NCBI RefSeq assembly: GCF_014193425.1
Contig: NZ_JACHZG010000001.1
Span: 2,666,001-2,730,000, forward strand
Reading direction: 5' to 3'
DNA length: 64,000 nucleotides
Source of the DNA: Microlunatus antarcticus
Lineage (GTDB): Bacteria > Actinomycetota > Actinomycetes > Propionibacteriales > Propionibacteriaceae
Shown here: piece after piece, positions 8,057 to 16,980 of the stretch
Numbering within the stretch: the first letter of the stretch is position 1
Layout of the letters: every line of letters begins with the position of its first letter
The notes under the pieces: model-generated
What the model was told of the DNA's origin: nothing
What the model saw: the letters and a program-made list of their open reading frames with translations, nothing else
Databases searched by the model: none
Position numbers and translations under genes: made by a program

Positions 8057-8866
8057 CTACCCCAGGAGCGCGCGCACGGACTCCGGGTCGGCGTACCAGT
8101 CGATCGCGCTGCCGGTGTTGTGCGCCGGGAACGCACCCGGTCCGAGCCCGGCGAGCGCCCGCCACGTGTCGCCCCAGAGGGCGTCGAGGCCGGTGAGGAT
8201 CTCGGCGCGGTTGTCCTCCGACGTCCGCCCGACCCGCGTCATGGTCACGCGGCGGAGGTGGTGCACGTACGCCTGCTCGGTCACGACGCACCGCCAGCCG
8301 GCCCGGCGGGCCCGGAGCGCCCAGTCGACGTCGGCGCCGTAGCCGTGCTGCGGGAACGCGGCCGTGTCCATCGGGCCCACCGCGACGACGGCCTTGACCG
8401 CGAACGCGATCGCGGTCCCGTCGCAGAAGGCCACGTCGCGCACGCTGTCGCGGGGCACGTACGCCTCGGCGTCGGCCGGGACGCGCGACGCTCGCTGGTG
8501 CAGCCAGAAGTCGTCGTAGCAGGCGGCCGCGATCGCCACGTCGCCCTCGACCGCGCCGACCAGGCCGCGCAGGAAGCCGCGCGAGAGCCGGGTGTCGTTG
8601 TTGAGCAGCACGACGACCTCGTCGCCCTCGGCCTGCGCCTGAGCGAACGCCCAGTTGGCCGTGCCGATCCAGCGGAGGTTCTCCCCCGTCCGCACGACCT
8701 CGACCCCGGCCGCCCAGCCGGGCAGCACGTAGTCCCCCTGGTTGTCGACGACCACGAGCCGCAGCCACGCGGGCAGCAGCGGGTCGTCGCGCAGCAGGTC
8801 CCGCAGGACCGCGTCGGTCAGCTCGGGTGACCCGTACGCCGGGACGGCCAGGAGAGTTCGACGCAC
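8057..8866 (-). CDS. Family 2 glycosyltransferase
   Basis: This 269-residue GT-A fold protein has an N-terminal LLAVPAYGSPELT and a nucleotide-sugar/metal motif LLNNDTR near residue 88. A later acceptor-region motif reads GYGADVDWALRARRAGWR (an ED/GW-like motif of GT2 enzymes). It probably transfers a sugar to a cell-surface polymer or lipid; donor and acceptor are unknown. It starts 9 bp after the MarR gene on the same strand and is probably co-transcribed with it. Confidence 0.8.
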   Translation of the reverse strand: MRRTLLAVPAYGSPELTDAVLRDLLRDDPLLPAWLRLVVVDNQGDYVLPGWAAGVEVVRTGENLRWIGTANWAFAQAQAEGDEVVVLLNNDTRLSRGFLRGLVGAVEGDVAIAAACYDDFWLHQRASRVPADAEAYVPRDSVRDVAFCDGTAIAFAVKAVVAVGPMDTAAFPQHGYGADVDWALRARRAGWRCVVTEQAYVHHLRRVTMTRVGRTSEDNRAEILTGLDALWGDTWRALAGLGPGAFPAHNTGSAIDWYADPESVRALLG

Positions 8867-8875
8867 GCGAGCAGG

Positions 8876-9346
8876 TTACGTGCTCCCGGGCGACGACGAG
8901 GCGACGAGCAGGCGGTCGAGCAGGGCGGCGAGCCGGCGCTGGTCGGCAGCACCGAGAGAGCCGGTGAGCCCCTCGAGGGAAGCGGTCACCGCCGCGTAGA
9001 GCCGGTCGGCCAGGTCGAGCCCCGCGGCGGTGAGGGAGACGTCCACGGCACGACCGTCGCCCGGGCTCGCGGTCCGCGCGAGCAGGTCCCGCCGTACGCC
9101 GCGGTCGACCTGGCCCGTCACCGTCGACCTCTCCAGGCCGAGGTGGTCGGCCAGCGTCGACACCCGGACGCGGTCCCGGTCGCGGAGGATCGCCAGCACC
9201 CGGAGCTGGGTCAGCGAGAGGTCGTGCTCGGCGCACAGCCGGTTGAGCAGGGCCATCACCAGGAAGGTCGTCTGGGCCAGTGCGCTGACCAACGGGTCCT
9301 CTCGCTCGGACAGACGGCCGAGCCGAAGCTCCGGATCTGGGGGCAC
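8876..9346 (-). CDS. MarR family transcriptional regulator
   Basis: This 156-residue protein has the MarR winged helix: LTQLRVLAILRDRDRV, STLADHLGLERSTVTGQV, and a wing ending ASPGDGRAVDVSLT. The GTG at 9346 follows a TAGGGT -10 box (minus strand, 9358-9353) by 7 nt. It is divergent from an MDR reductase whose promoter carries a clear dyad. It probably represses that gene and itself. Confidence 0.9.
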   Translation of the reverse strand: MPPDPELRLGRLSEREDPLVSALAQTTFLVMALLNRLCAEHDLSLTQLRVLAILRDRDRVRVSTLADHLGLERSTVTGQVDRGVRRDLLARTASPGDGRAVDVSLTAAGLDLADRLYAAVTASLEGLTGSLGAADQRRLAALLDRLLVASSSPGST

Positions 9347-9352
9347 GACCTG

Positions 9353-9399
9353 ACCCTACACCTTGCGTTAGGTGGGTTTACGAACTAGTTTGATTCGTA
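9353..9399. promoter_or_regulatory. Divergent promoters with probable MarR operator
   Basis: The plus-strand promoter has -35 TTGCGT (9363-9368), 17 bp, then -10 TAGTTT (9386-9391). The dyad TACGAA-N9-TTCGTA (9379-9399) covers the -10 box and start site and contains AACTAGTT (9383-9390). The minus-strand -10 TAGGGT (9358-9353) serves marR. Binding at the dyad would block the plus promoter directly. Confidence 0.6.
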
Positions 9400-9449
9400 G
9401 ATCCAACCAACTGCTTCGTGCTTCCGGGCGCGGACGAGGAGTGATGACG

Positions 9450-10403
9450 ATGCACGCAGCCGTGGTCTCCCGCTACGACGAGGCACCCCGGTGCGCCGAG
9501 GTCGACGAACCCGAGGCGTCGGGTCCCCACCAGGTGGTCGTCGAGGTCCTGGCGTCCGCCCTCAGCCGCCGGGTGCTCTCCCAGGCCGACGGCTCGCACT
9601 ACACGAGCGACGGCGTCCTGCCGATGGTGCCGGGGGTCGACGGCGTGGGTCGCTCCCCCGACGGCACGCTCCGCTACTTCGTGCTCCCCGGCACCGGCCT
9701 GGGCGCCATGGCCGAGCGCACCGTGATCGACCTGAGGCGCAGCGTGGAGCTGCCCGCCGACGCGGACCCCGTCCTCGTGGCCGCGGCCATGAACCCCGCC
9801 ATGTCGTCGTGGGTCGCGCTGCGGCGACGGACGTCGTTCGCGGCGGGTCAGAAGGTCCTCGTGCTGGGGGCGACGGGCAGCGCCGGGCGGATCGCCGTGC
9901 AGATCGCGAGCGGCCTGGGCGCGTCGTCGGTGGTCGCCGTCGGGCGTGACGCGGACAAGCTGGACCGCCTGACCGTGCAGGGCGCGGACGTCGTGGTCGA
10001 CCTCTCGCTCCCCACGGCGGCGACCGCGCTCGCCGTCGCGGGGTCGGACGTCGACGTGGTGCTCGACTACCTCTGGGGCGCTCCGGCGGCCGACGCGCTG
10101 CGCGCGATCGTCCCAGCTCGGGCCGACGACGACCAGGCGCTGACCTGGGTCCAGATCGGTTCCGTCGCCGGGGCCGACTCCCCCGTGCCGTCGGCGGCGC
10201 TGCGCGCCACGAACCTCGCGATCGTCGGTTCCGGGCAGGGCTCGGTGTCGACGCGCGCGATCGTCGCCGAGCTGCACACCCTCGTCGGCGAGGTGCTCGG
10301 CGGCCGCCTCGCCGTCGAGCCCCGACCCGTGCCGCTCAGCCAGGTCGACCGCGCCTGGGCCGCGTTCCCGACGACCTCCGAGCGCCTGGTGATCGTGCCC
10401 TGA
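9450..10403 (+). CDS. MDR family quinone oxidoreductase-like protein
   Basis: This 317-residue medium-chain dehydrogenase/reductase without zinc ligands has the cofactor motif VLVLGATGSAGRIAVQIA near residue 142. The ATG at 9450 is preferred because GGAG at 9438-9441 is 8 nt away; the ATG at 9444 would be too close. It is divergent from MarR and likely responds to an aromatic or oxidised compound. It is one of three unrelated MDR genes in the window. Confidence 0.8.
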   Translation: MHAAVVSRYDEAPRCAEVDEPEASGPHQVVVEVLASALSRRVLSQADGSHYTSDGVLPMVPGVDGVGRSPDGTLRYFVLPGTGLGAMAERTVIDLRRSVELPADADPVLVAAAMNPAMSSWVALRRRTSFAAGQKVLVLGATGSAGRIAVQIASGLGASSVVAVGRDADKLDRLTVQGADVVVDLSLPTAATALAVAGSDVDVVLDYLWGAPAADALRAIVPARADDDQALTWVQIGSVAGADSPVPSAALRATNLAIVGSGQGSVSTRAIVAELHTLVGEVLGGRLAVEPRPVPLSQVDRAWAAFPTTSERLVIVP

Positions 10404-10495
10404 AGGCCGTCCGTCGGACATCGGCGCGGATCCGACCGGGCAGTCGCGGTCGGATCCGCACCGATCCCGACCGGGGCCCACTAGGTTCCTGCCTC

Positions 10496-11149
10496 GTGGG
10501 CTTCACCAAGGCGCAGCTGGCGACGTACGCGGACGCGAGCGTCCCCGACCTGGTCGGTCGGGACCCGCGGCTCGTCTTCGTCGGGATCAACCCGGGCCTG
10601 TGGACCGCCGCCGTGCAGACCCACTTCGCGCGTCCGGGCAACCGCTTCTACCCCGCGCTGCAGCTCGCCGGGATCATCGACCGGACGATCGACCCCGCGA
10701 CGGGGCTGACCGACGACGACCGCGTCTACTGGCTCGCCCGGGGCCTCGCCAACACCAACCTGGTCAACCGCGCGACCGCCCGCGCCGACGAGCTCCACCC
10801 CGACGAGCTCCGCGCGGGGCGGGCCCGGCTGGAGGCCTTCGTGGAACGGCACCGGCCGCGGGTCGTCGCGGTCGCGGGGATCACCGCCTACCGCACCGCG
10901 TTCGCCGAACCGAAGGCGAGCACGGGCGAGCAGGCGCACGGGATCGGCCCCGAGGGCGCGCGGGCCCGGCTGTGGGTCGTGCCCAACCCGAGCGGGCTCA
11001 ACGCCCACGACACGGTCGCCAGCCTGGCCGCCGCGTACGCAGAACCGGCCCGCGCCGCCGGCCTGCTGCCCGACGCCCAGCTCCGGGCCCGCGCTCCCGC
11101 GCCACCCGGTCGCGACCTCTCGACCGTCGAGCGCACACCGGGCGATTAG
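10496..11149 (+). CDS. mug: G/U mismatch-specific uracil/thymine DNA glycosylase
   Basis: This 217-residue member of the Mug/UDG family 2 excises U or T from mismatches. The active-site motif is GINPGLWTA (near residue 25) and the second motif is NPSGLNAHD (near residue 163). The C-terminal tail is Arg/Ala-rich. A TAGGTT box at 10482-10487 puts the transcript start within 2 nt of the GTG, so the message is probably leaderless. It adds to the strong DNA-repair theme of the window. Confidence 0.88.
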   Translation: MGFTKAQLATYADASVPDLVGRDPRLVFVGINPGLWTAAVQTHFARPGNRFYPALQLAGIIDRTIDPATGLTDDDRVYWLARGLANTNLVNRATARADELHPDELRAGRARLEAFVERHRPRVVAVAGITAYRTAFAEPKASTGEQAHGIGPEGARARLWVVPNPSGLNAHDTVASLAAAYAEPARAAGLLPDAQLRARAPAPPGRDLSTVERTPGD

Positions 11150-11210
11150 GGGCGTGTGCTCGAATGGCAGGCATGCCCAGCCGCACCGATCCCTGCGCCA
11201 GGTGACGCGC

Positions 11211-12491
11211 GTGCCCTCGACGCCCGCCGCGTACCCCGTCAGCGAGCACGTCCTCGACAACGGCCTCCGGGTCCTGCTGAGCCCCGACCACGGAGCACCC
11301 GTCGTAGCGGTGAACCTCTGGTACGACGTCGGCTCGCGCGACGAGGAACCGGGCCGGACCGGCTTCGCCCACCTCTTCGAGCACGTGATGTTCCAGGGCT
11401 CCGCGAACGTGGCCTCCGGCGCCCACATCGGCCTGCTGCAGGCGGCCGGCGCCTCGGTGAACGCGACGACCTGGTTCGACCGCACCAACTACTTCGAGAC
11501 GCTGCCCGTCGGCGGCCTCGACCTCGCGCTCTGGCTCGAGGCCGACCGGATGGGGAGCCTGCTCGACGCGCTCACCGCCGAGAACCTGAACACCCAGCGC
11601 GAGGTGGTCAAGGAGGAGAAGCGCCAGCGCTACGACAACGTCCCGTACGGCGACGTCATGCAGCGTCTCAACAGCCTCACCTTCCCGCCGGAGCACCCGT
11701 ACGGCCACACCACGATCGGCTCGATGGCCGACCTGGACGCAGCCAGCCTCGAGGACGCGCACAACTTCTTCCGGCGCCACTACCTGCCGAACAACGCCGT
11801 CCTGTCCGTCGTCGGCGACGTCAGCGAGGACGACGCGCTGCGCCGCGTGGAGCGCTACTTCGGCGGCCTGGCCGCCGGCGAGCTCCCTGCGCACCCGCAG
11901 ACCGGCGTGCTCCCCCCGCTCGACGGCACGGCCCGCGAGGAGACCTCCGCCGACGTGCCCGCCGAGGCCGTCTACCTCGCCTGGCGGCTGCCGGCCCGGG
12001 GCACACGGGCGTTCGACGCGCTCGACCTGTTCTTCAGCGTGCTCGGGCACGGCCAGACCTCGCGCCTGCACCGCGCGCTGGTCCGCGAGGCCGAGGTCGC
12101 CGAGAGCTCGGGCGCGGCCAGCACCGGCCTCATCGGCGGCAACTCCTTCGGCTACGCGTACGCCCGGGCCCGCGGCGGCCAGGACCTCGCCGAGGTCGAG
12201 GACGCCCTCGTCACCCAGATCGACCGCCTGGCGGCGGAGGGCCCGACCGACGTCGAGCTGCGCCGTGCGAAGGCGCAGTACGAGCGCCACTGGCTGCACG
12301 AGCTCTCCCGCGTCGACAGCCGCGCCGACGCGCTGTCGGAGTACGCGACCCTCGAGCACGACCCCGGCCTCGTCAACACCCGCATGGCCGAGGTCGACGC
12401 CGTCGAGCCGGACGACGTCGCGGCCGCGGTCGGCGAGTGGTTCAGCAGCGACCGCCGCGCGACCCTCCTCTACCGGAAGGCCTCCGCATGA
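11211..12491 (+). CDS. M16 family zinc peptidase (catalytic subunit)
   Basis: This roughly 426-residue insulinase/processing-peptidase-like protein has the inverted zinc motif HLFEH (near residue 52) and the distal Glu region (REVVKEEKRQR near residue 125). The GTG at 11211 has AGGTGA at 11200-11205; the GTG at 11202 is an alternative. The stop overlaps the next M16 gene (ATGA). In bacterial M16B enzymes one subunit is catalytic and the partner is not, and this one carries the zinc site. Confidence 0.9.
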   Translation: MPSTPAAYPVSEHVLDNGLRVLLSPDHGAPVVAVNLWYDVGSRDEEPGRTGFAHLFEHVMFQGSANVASGAHIGLLQAAGASVNATTWFDRTNYFETLPVGGLDLALWLEADRMGSLLDALTAENLNTQREVVKEEKRQRYDNVPYGDVMQRLNSLTFPPEHPYGHTTIGSMADLDAASLEDAHNFFRRHYLPNNAVLSVVGDVSEDDALRRVERYFGGLAAGELPAHPQTGVLPPLDGTAREETSADVPAEAVYLAWRLPARGTRAFDALDLFFSVLGHGQTSRLHRALVREAEVAESSGAASTGLIGGNSFGYAYARARGGQDLAEVEDALVTQIDRLAAEGPTDVELRRAKAQYERHWLHELSRVDSRADALSEYATLEHDPGLVNTRMAEVDAVEPDDVAAAVGEWFSSDRRATLLYRKASA

Positions 12492-13855
12492 GCACGCCCC
12501 TCTCCTGGCAGGCCGACCCGCAGCCCGCGGTCGCCGCCCCCGGCAGCTGGTCGTTCCCGGAGCCGGCGCTCAGCACGCTCGGCAACGGCATCGAGCTGGT
12601 CTGCTTCGACCTGCCCGGCCAGCACGTCGTCTCCGCCCACCTGGTCCTCGACACCCCGCTGAACGGCGAGGACCGCGACCTCGAGGGCGTCACGACGATC
12701 GCTGCCCGCACCCTCGACGAGGGCACGCGGACCCACCCGGGCGAGGAGTTCGCCGAGCTGCTCGAGACCGAGGGCGCCGGCTTCGGCATCGAGGTCTCGC
12801 TCTCGGGCTTCCAGGCCGTCCTCGACGTCCCCGCCTCGCGCCTCGAGCGGGCGTTCGAGCTGTTCGCCGAGGCGATCACCCAGCCGCAGATCTCCGACGC
12901 CGACGTCGACCGGCACGTCCAGATCCGGCTCGCCCAGATCGAGCAGGCGTACGCGAACTCGGCCCAGCTCGCGTCCATGGCCTTCCGCGAGTCGGTCTTC
13001 GACCCGGCCAGCCGCGCGTCGAGGATGAGCGGCGGCGAGGCGGCCAGCGTGGCGCGCGTCGACGGTGCGGCGGCCCGCCGCCACCACGCCGAGCAGGTCG
13101 GCCCGGCCGGCGCGAGCCTCGTGCTCGCCGGCGACTTCGGCGGCGTCGACCCGCACGCCCTGGCCGAGCGCTGGTTCGGCGGCTGGTCCAACGACGCCCA
13201 GGTCCGGACGCCGCACGAGCAGACGTCCCCGGGACCCCGGCGGCACGTGGTGCTCGACCGGCCCGGCGCCGTGCAGGCCGACGTGCGCTTCGGCGGCTTC
13301 GGGATCGACCGCACCGACCCGCGCTGGCCGGACGCGAGCGTGGCCACGTACGCGATGGGTGGAGCGTTCCTGTCCCGGCTCAACGCCGTCCTCCGCGAGG
13401 AGAAGGGCTACACGTACGGCGTGCGCATGTCGCTCACCCCGCTGCGCGCGGGCGGCAGCTTCGCCATCGGCGGTTCGTTCCGCACCGACGTGGTCGCCGA
13501 CGCCGTACGCCTCGCCGGCGAGCTCGCGGACGTGGCGGACCGCCCGTTCACGGCGGCCGAGGTCGTCGACGCCGTGACCTACTCGACCGGCATCTCCCCG
13601 CTGCGCTACGCGACCGCCGACGGTGTTGCCGACCAGGCCGCGGTCAACCGGCTCGTGGGGTTGGGCGACGACTACGTGACCCGGAACCTCGCCCAGCTGC
13701 GCGAGGTCACGCCGGAGTCGGCGACGCAGGCGTACAGCTCGCTGGTCGACGTCGACGCCCTCACCCTGGTCGTCGTCGGCGACGCCGCCGTCATCGCCGA
13801 CCCGCTGCGCGAGCTCGGGTTCACCGACCTCGAGGTCGTGCACCCCGAGGCCTGA
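12488..13855 (+). CDS. M16 family peptidase, non-catalytic partner
   Basis: This 455-residue protein has the M16 fold but no HxxEH in the matching N-terminal helix; the segment reads LNGEDRDLEGVTT. It retains the C-terminal substrate-binding R/Y region (EEKGYTYGVR). It overlaps the catalytic subunit gene by 4 bp, so the two are made in equal amounts and probably form a heterodimeric M16B peptidase. Confidence 0.88.
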   Translation: MSTPLSWQADPQPAVAAPGSWSFPEPALSTLGNGIELVCFDLPGQHVVSAHLVLDTPLNGEDRDLEGVTTIAARTLDEGTRTHPGEEFAELLETEGAGFGIEVSLSGFQAVLDVPASRLERAFELFAEAITQPQISDADVDRHVQIRLAQIEQAYANSAQLASMAFRESVFDPASRASRMSGGEAASVARVDGAAARRHHAEQVGPAGASLVLAGDFGGVDPHALAERWFGGWSNDAQVRTPHEQTSPGPRRHVVLDRPGAVQADVRFGGFGIDRTDPRWPDASVATYAMGGAFLSRLNAVLREEKGYTYGVRMSLTPLRAGGSFAIGGSFRTDVVADAVRLAGELADVADRPFTAAEVVDAVTYSTGISPLRYATADGVADQAAVNRLVGLGDDYVTRNLAQLREVTPESATQAYSSLVDVDALTLVVVGDAAVIADPLRELGFTDLEVVHPEA

Positions 13856-13870
13856 CCTCGAGCGCACCGC

Positions 13871-13909
13871 ACTCTCGTCCTGCCGGCCTCCAGGCCTAGA
13901 GGACGGAGT
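13871..13909. terminator. Terminator hairpin between convergent M16 and WxL genes
   Basis: A long interrupted stem (ACTC, CGTCCT and GGCCT pairing with AGGCC, AGGACG and GAGT, loop at 13890-13891) spans the 40-bp gap. It includes the stop codon of the minus-strand gene. There is no long T run. Confidence 0.5.
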
Positions 13910-14438
13910 GGGTCACCGTCCCCCGGTAGGTGCCGGGGGCCATCCCCGGCGGGACGACCACGGTCAGGACGGGGGTCCAGCTGGCGCTGTTGTCGCCGAG
14001 GACGTCGGTCGCCGTGACCACCGCCGTCGGCTCGCGCAGGTTCCGGCCCGCGGACGTCGTCACCGTGACCGTGCCCTCGGTGTCCACCTCCCCGGGCTCG
14101 TAGCGGAACTGGCTGGCCGGCAGGCTGCTCTCCCCGCGACCGGTGAAGTCGGTCGCCACCACGTCGGCCACCCAGCCCGAGCCCGCGGGCGCGTTCCGCC
14201 GGTCGCGGACGGTGACCTGGCCGAGCCGGCCGCTGACCATGGTCTGGCCCCCGTCGGTCGTGATCGTCGTGAGGCTCACCTGATCGTCCTCGACGGCGAT
14301 CTGCAGGGCGCCGCCCGGCACGGTGACGACGACGTCGCTGGTGGCGGTGGGGTCCGCGCTGGCCGGCGTCCCGACGAGGCAGAGCGCCACCGCGACCGCC
14401 AGGCCGGGCAGCACCGCCCGGGGGCTGACCGCCCTCAT
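13896..14438 (-). CDS. WxL-like secreted surface protein (second copy)
   Basis: This 180-residue protein has a signal peptide (about residues 1-28, cleavage after TPASA). The mature part follows the WxL-domain layout: VPGGALQIAV, then VSGRLGQVTVRDRR and GWVADV (Trp89), and a C-terminal SASWTPVLTVVVPP with GTYRGTVTHSV (Trp154). It matches the first operon gene block by block, so the two are paralogues. In Firmicutes such domains bind peptidoglycan non-covalently. The start codon overlaps the upstream gene's stop. Confidence 0.65.
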   Translation of the reverse strand: MRAVSPRAVLPGLAVAVALCLVGTPASADPTATSDVVVTVPGGALQIAVEDDQVSLTTITTDGGQTMVSGRLGQVTVRDRRNAPAGSGWVADVVATDFTGRGESSLPASQFRYEPGEVDTEGTVTVTTSAGRNLREPTAVVTATDVLGDNSASWTPVLTVVVPPGMAPGTYRGTVTHSVL

Positions 14439-15433
14439 GTCGTACCGCGACGGCGGCGTCTGGCCAGGAGCAGCAGTCCGACGACGACGGCCAGGACGAC
14501 GACCCCGACGATCAGGGCCAGCCGCTCGCCGGCGGTGAGCCCAGCGGCGACAGGGACCGGCGCAGCCGCCGTGTTCGCGACGGCAGGGAACGTGATGGTC
14601 GCCTTGGCGCTGCGCTGGTCGGTCCCGCTGGCGACGGTGACCTTGGCCGACCAGGGGCCCTCGGGCAGCCGAGGATCGAGCGGGATCACCACGTCCCGTG
14701 TGCCGCCGATGGCCAGCGTCGTCTTCGCGGGAACGGTGAACGGTCCCGCCGAGAGTCCTCCCGGGCCGTCCTTCAGGCTGAGGGAGCCGCGCAGGTCGAG
14801 CGCGCGCTCGCCGGTGTTGCGGACGGTCACGTGGATCTCCGGGATGCCGGCCTGCGTCCGGGCCGCCGTCAGCGACGCGATGTCGAAGTCGGTCTTCGGG
14901 GCGCCGCCCGGCCCGACCGACAGGTAGATGCGGATGCCGACGCGACTGACCTGAGCCACCCCTCCGGGCGTGGCCGGAGGGACCTGCACGGACGCCCACA
15001 CCACGGCGTACCGCTCACCCCGGACCGCGTCGTCCGGGACGCGGATGGCCACCTGCGCCATCGAGACCTGCCCGGGCGCCAGGTCGTCGCGGTCGAGGGT
15101 GACCGAGGTCCAGCTCGAGAGGTCGTTGCCGGTCCGCCCCTCCGCCCCGACGAAGCCGTCGTCCGTGACGGTCGCGGCGGCGGCGTAGGCCTCCACCTCC
15201 GCCCGGTCGCCGGTGCCGTTGCTGACCTCCACCCGGCGTTCGATCACCGAACCGGGTTTGACGTGGTCGACGATGTACGACCGGGCCCGCGGGTTGTCGG
15301 CCTCCGCGGTCGGGACGTCGACCAGACGGATGCCGAGCCCCGGCTCGGCCGGGACCGCGGTGGCGACCCCGGGGCTGCCGGCGAGAAGAAGTCCCACGAT
15401 CACCGCGATCGCGAGCCCGATGAGCCGGCGCAC
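14435..15433 (-). CDS. DUF916-type WxL-interacting protein with C-terminal membrane anchor
   Basis: This 332-residue protein has a signal peptide (about residues 1-26) and an N-terminal domain like DUF916 (SYIVDHVKPGSVIERRVEVS, a beta-sandwich). A second Ig-like domain follows (TVRNTGERALDLRGSLSLKD), then one membrane helix (about residues 303-325) and an Arg-rich tail. This is the order of Firmicutes WxL-interacting proteins, which anchor WxL partners to the envelope. It sits between two WxL-like genes and overlaps the downstream one by 4 bp. Confidence 0.7.
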   Translation of the reverse strand: MRRLIGLAIAVIVGLLLAGSPGVATAVPAEPGLGIRLVDVPTAEADNPRARSYIVDHVKPGSVIERRVEVSNGTGDRAEVEAYAAAATVTDDGFVGAEGRTGNDLSSWTSVTLDRDDLAPGQVSMAQVAIRVPDDAVRGERYAVVWASVQVPPATPGGVAQVSRVGIRIYLSVGPGGAPKTDFDIASLTAARTQAGIPEIHVTVRNTGERALDLRGSLSLKDGPGGLSAGPFTVPAKTTLAIGGTRDVVIPLDPRLPEGPWSAKVTVASGTDQRSAKATITFPAVANTAAAPVPVAAGLTAGERLALIVGVVVLAVVVGLLLLARRRRRGTT

Positions 15434-15452
15434 CCCGAGGTCCCCGACCTGC

Positions 15453-15974
15453 TCAGGCGACCGACGTGGTGACCGTGCCGGTGTAGGTGCCGGCCAGCGC
15501 GTTGCTCGGCAGCGCGACCGTGAGCGTCGGGGTCCAGCTGGCGGTGTTGGTGCCGACGACCCCGGTCGAGCTCATCACCGCGACCGGCGTGCTCGTCAGG
15601 GTCGCGGTGAGCACCGGCAGCACGACGGCGATGCCGGTGTTGGACGCCAGACCGGGCACGTAGGTCACCGAGCTCGACGGGGTGTCGCCGGCCGTGGTGG
15701 TGAACGTGGTCGAGCTGGCCGACGCGGTCCAGCCGACCAGACCGCCGCGCAGGTCCGCGACGCTGACGGTGCCGAGAGAGCCGGAGACGCTGCTGCTGCC
15801 CGCGAAGGCGCTCGGGATGGTCGCGGTCGGCGCCACGGTGAGGTTCAGCGCACCGCCGTTCAGCACGAACGTGGTCGTGGTCGTGCCGGTGGTCGCGGCC
15901 GAGGCCGGCAGGGCTGTCGCCAGCGTCGCGGTGGCGACAACGGCGGAGGCGAGCAGGAGGCTGGTGCGGCGCAT
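15453..15974 (-). CDS. WxL-like secreted surface protein (first copy)
   Basis: This 173-residue protein has a signal peptide of about 26 residues (cleavage after ALPASA) and a mature chain very rich in Thr, Ser, Ala and Val. The WxL-like landmarks are VSVADLRGG, GWTASAS (Trp82) and ASWTPTLTVALPS with GTYTGTVTTSV (Trp147). The Trp is followed by T-A rather than T-L, so it is a variant. It is first in a three-gene operon, and AAGGA precedes the ATG at 15974. It has no membrane anchor or sortase motif. Confidence 0.65.
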   Translation of the reverse strand: MRRTSLLLASAVVATATLATALPASAATTGTTTTTFVLNGGALNLTVAPTATIPSAFAGSSSVSGSLGTVSVADLRGGLVGWTASASSTTFTTTAGDTPSSSVTYVPGLASNTGIAVVLPVLTATLTSTPVAVMSSTGVVGTNTASWTPTLTVALPSNALAGTYTGTVTTSVA

Positions 15975-16184
15975 AGATCGACGTCCTTCGAGGGTGGCGC
16001 AGGTGGAGCCCTGCGACGACAGATGGTTGCTTCGCCCCGTCGAAGGTCCCGGAACGGCCACCGCTCTCGCGCGTGCCGCTTCGGTACGGAGAACATATTA
16101 ATGACAGAGAAGGCCGGTCCGCTGCTCGATCGCACAATCAGGTCGACACGAGGTACGACGGCCGGCTCGACCGGTGCTGATCCC

Positions 16185-16190
16185 TAGGGT
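16185..16190 (+). promoter_or_regulatory. -10 box of leaderless promoter
   Basis: TAGGGT ends 7 nt before the GTG at 16197. This fixes the methyltransferase start at 16197 rather than the GTG at 16191, which would lie upstream of the predicted transcript start. Confidence 0.55.
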
Positions 16191-16196
16191 GTGGGT

Positions 16197-16811
16197 GTGA
16201 CCGCCCTCCGACCGGTGCGTGACGCCTACTCGGCCAAGGCGGAGCAGTACATCGCCCTCGTCGACGCGGGTTGGCCCGACGACGACGGCGACACCGCGCT
16301 GGTCCTGCGCCACCTGACAGGGCTTGACGGACCCGTGCTCGACCTCGGTTGCGGCCCCGGCCACTGGACCGCCCGCCTGCAGGCCGAGGGGGTCGACGTC
16401 ACCGGCATCGACCTCGTCCCGGAGTTCGTGACCCACGCGCGGACGACCCGACCCGGCTGCGACTTCCGGCTGGGTTCGATGACCGACCTGGACGTCGGCG
16501 ACCGGTCCGTCGCCGGCGTCCTGTCCTGGTACTCGACCATCCACGTGACGCCGCACCAGCTGCACGACGTCCTGGCCGAGCTGCGCCGCGTCCTCGTACC
16601 CACGGGCGTGCTGGTCCTCGGGTTCTTCGACAGCGAGGACGACGTGGCCGCGTTCGACCACCAGGTGGTGACGGCCTACCGGTGGCCGGTCGACGCGCTC
16701 GCCGAGCGACTCGAGGCCGCCGGGTTCGTCGAGCTGGAGCGCCGGCAGCACCAGGTCGCGGCCCGACCGGACCGGAGGTACGCCGCCCTCGTCGCACGCG
16801 CAGCAGGCTGA
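16197..16811 (+). CDS. Class I SAM-dependent methyltransferase
   Basis: This 204-residue methyltransferase has motif I VLDLGCGPGHWTARL near residue 44, motif II GVDVTGIDLV, and a post-motif with RRVLVPTGVLVLGFF. The substrate cannot be inferred. It is divergent from the WxL operon with a 220-bp spacer that contains an AT-rich patch near 16093-16105, probably part of the WxL promoter. Confidence 0.88.
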   Translation: MTALRPVRDAYSAKAEQYIALVDAGWPDDDGDTALVLRHLTGLDGPVLDLGCGPGHWTARLQAEGVDVTGIDLVPEFVTHARTTRPGCDFRLGSMTDLDVGDRSVAGVLSWYSTIHVTPHQLHDVLAELRRVLVPTGVLVLGFFDSEDDVAAFDHQVVTAYRWPVDALAERLEAAGFVELERRQHQVAARPDRRYAALVARAAG

Positions 16812-16980
16812 GGTCGCAGCTCCGGCACCGGGGCCTGATGGGTTGTGTCAGCCCCTGCTCGGCGCCGCTTCTTGTCGGTGGCCTAGGCAGGATCGATGAA
16901 CCCGTGCCCGGCGAGCTTCAGAGGAACACGCGCCGCGACAGCGCGAGGCCGGAAGGTCATCGCGCTGCGATGATGCCGCC

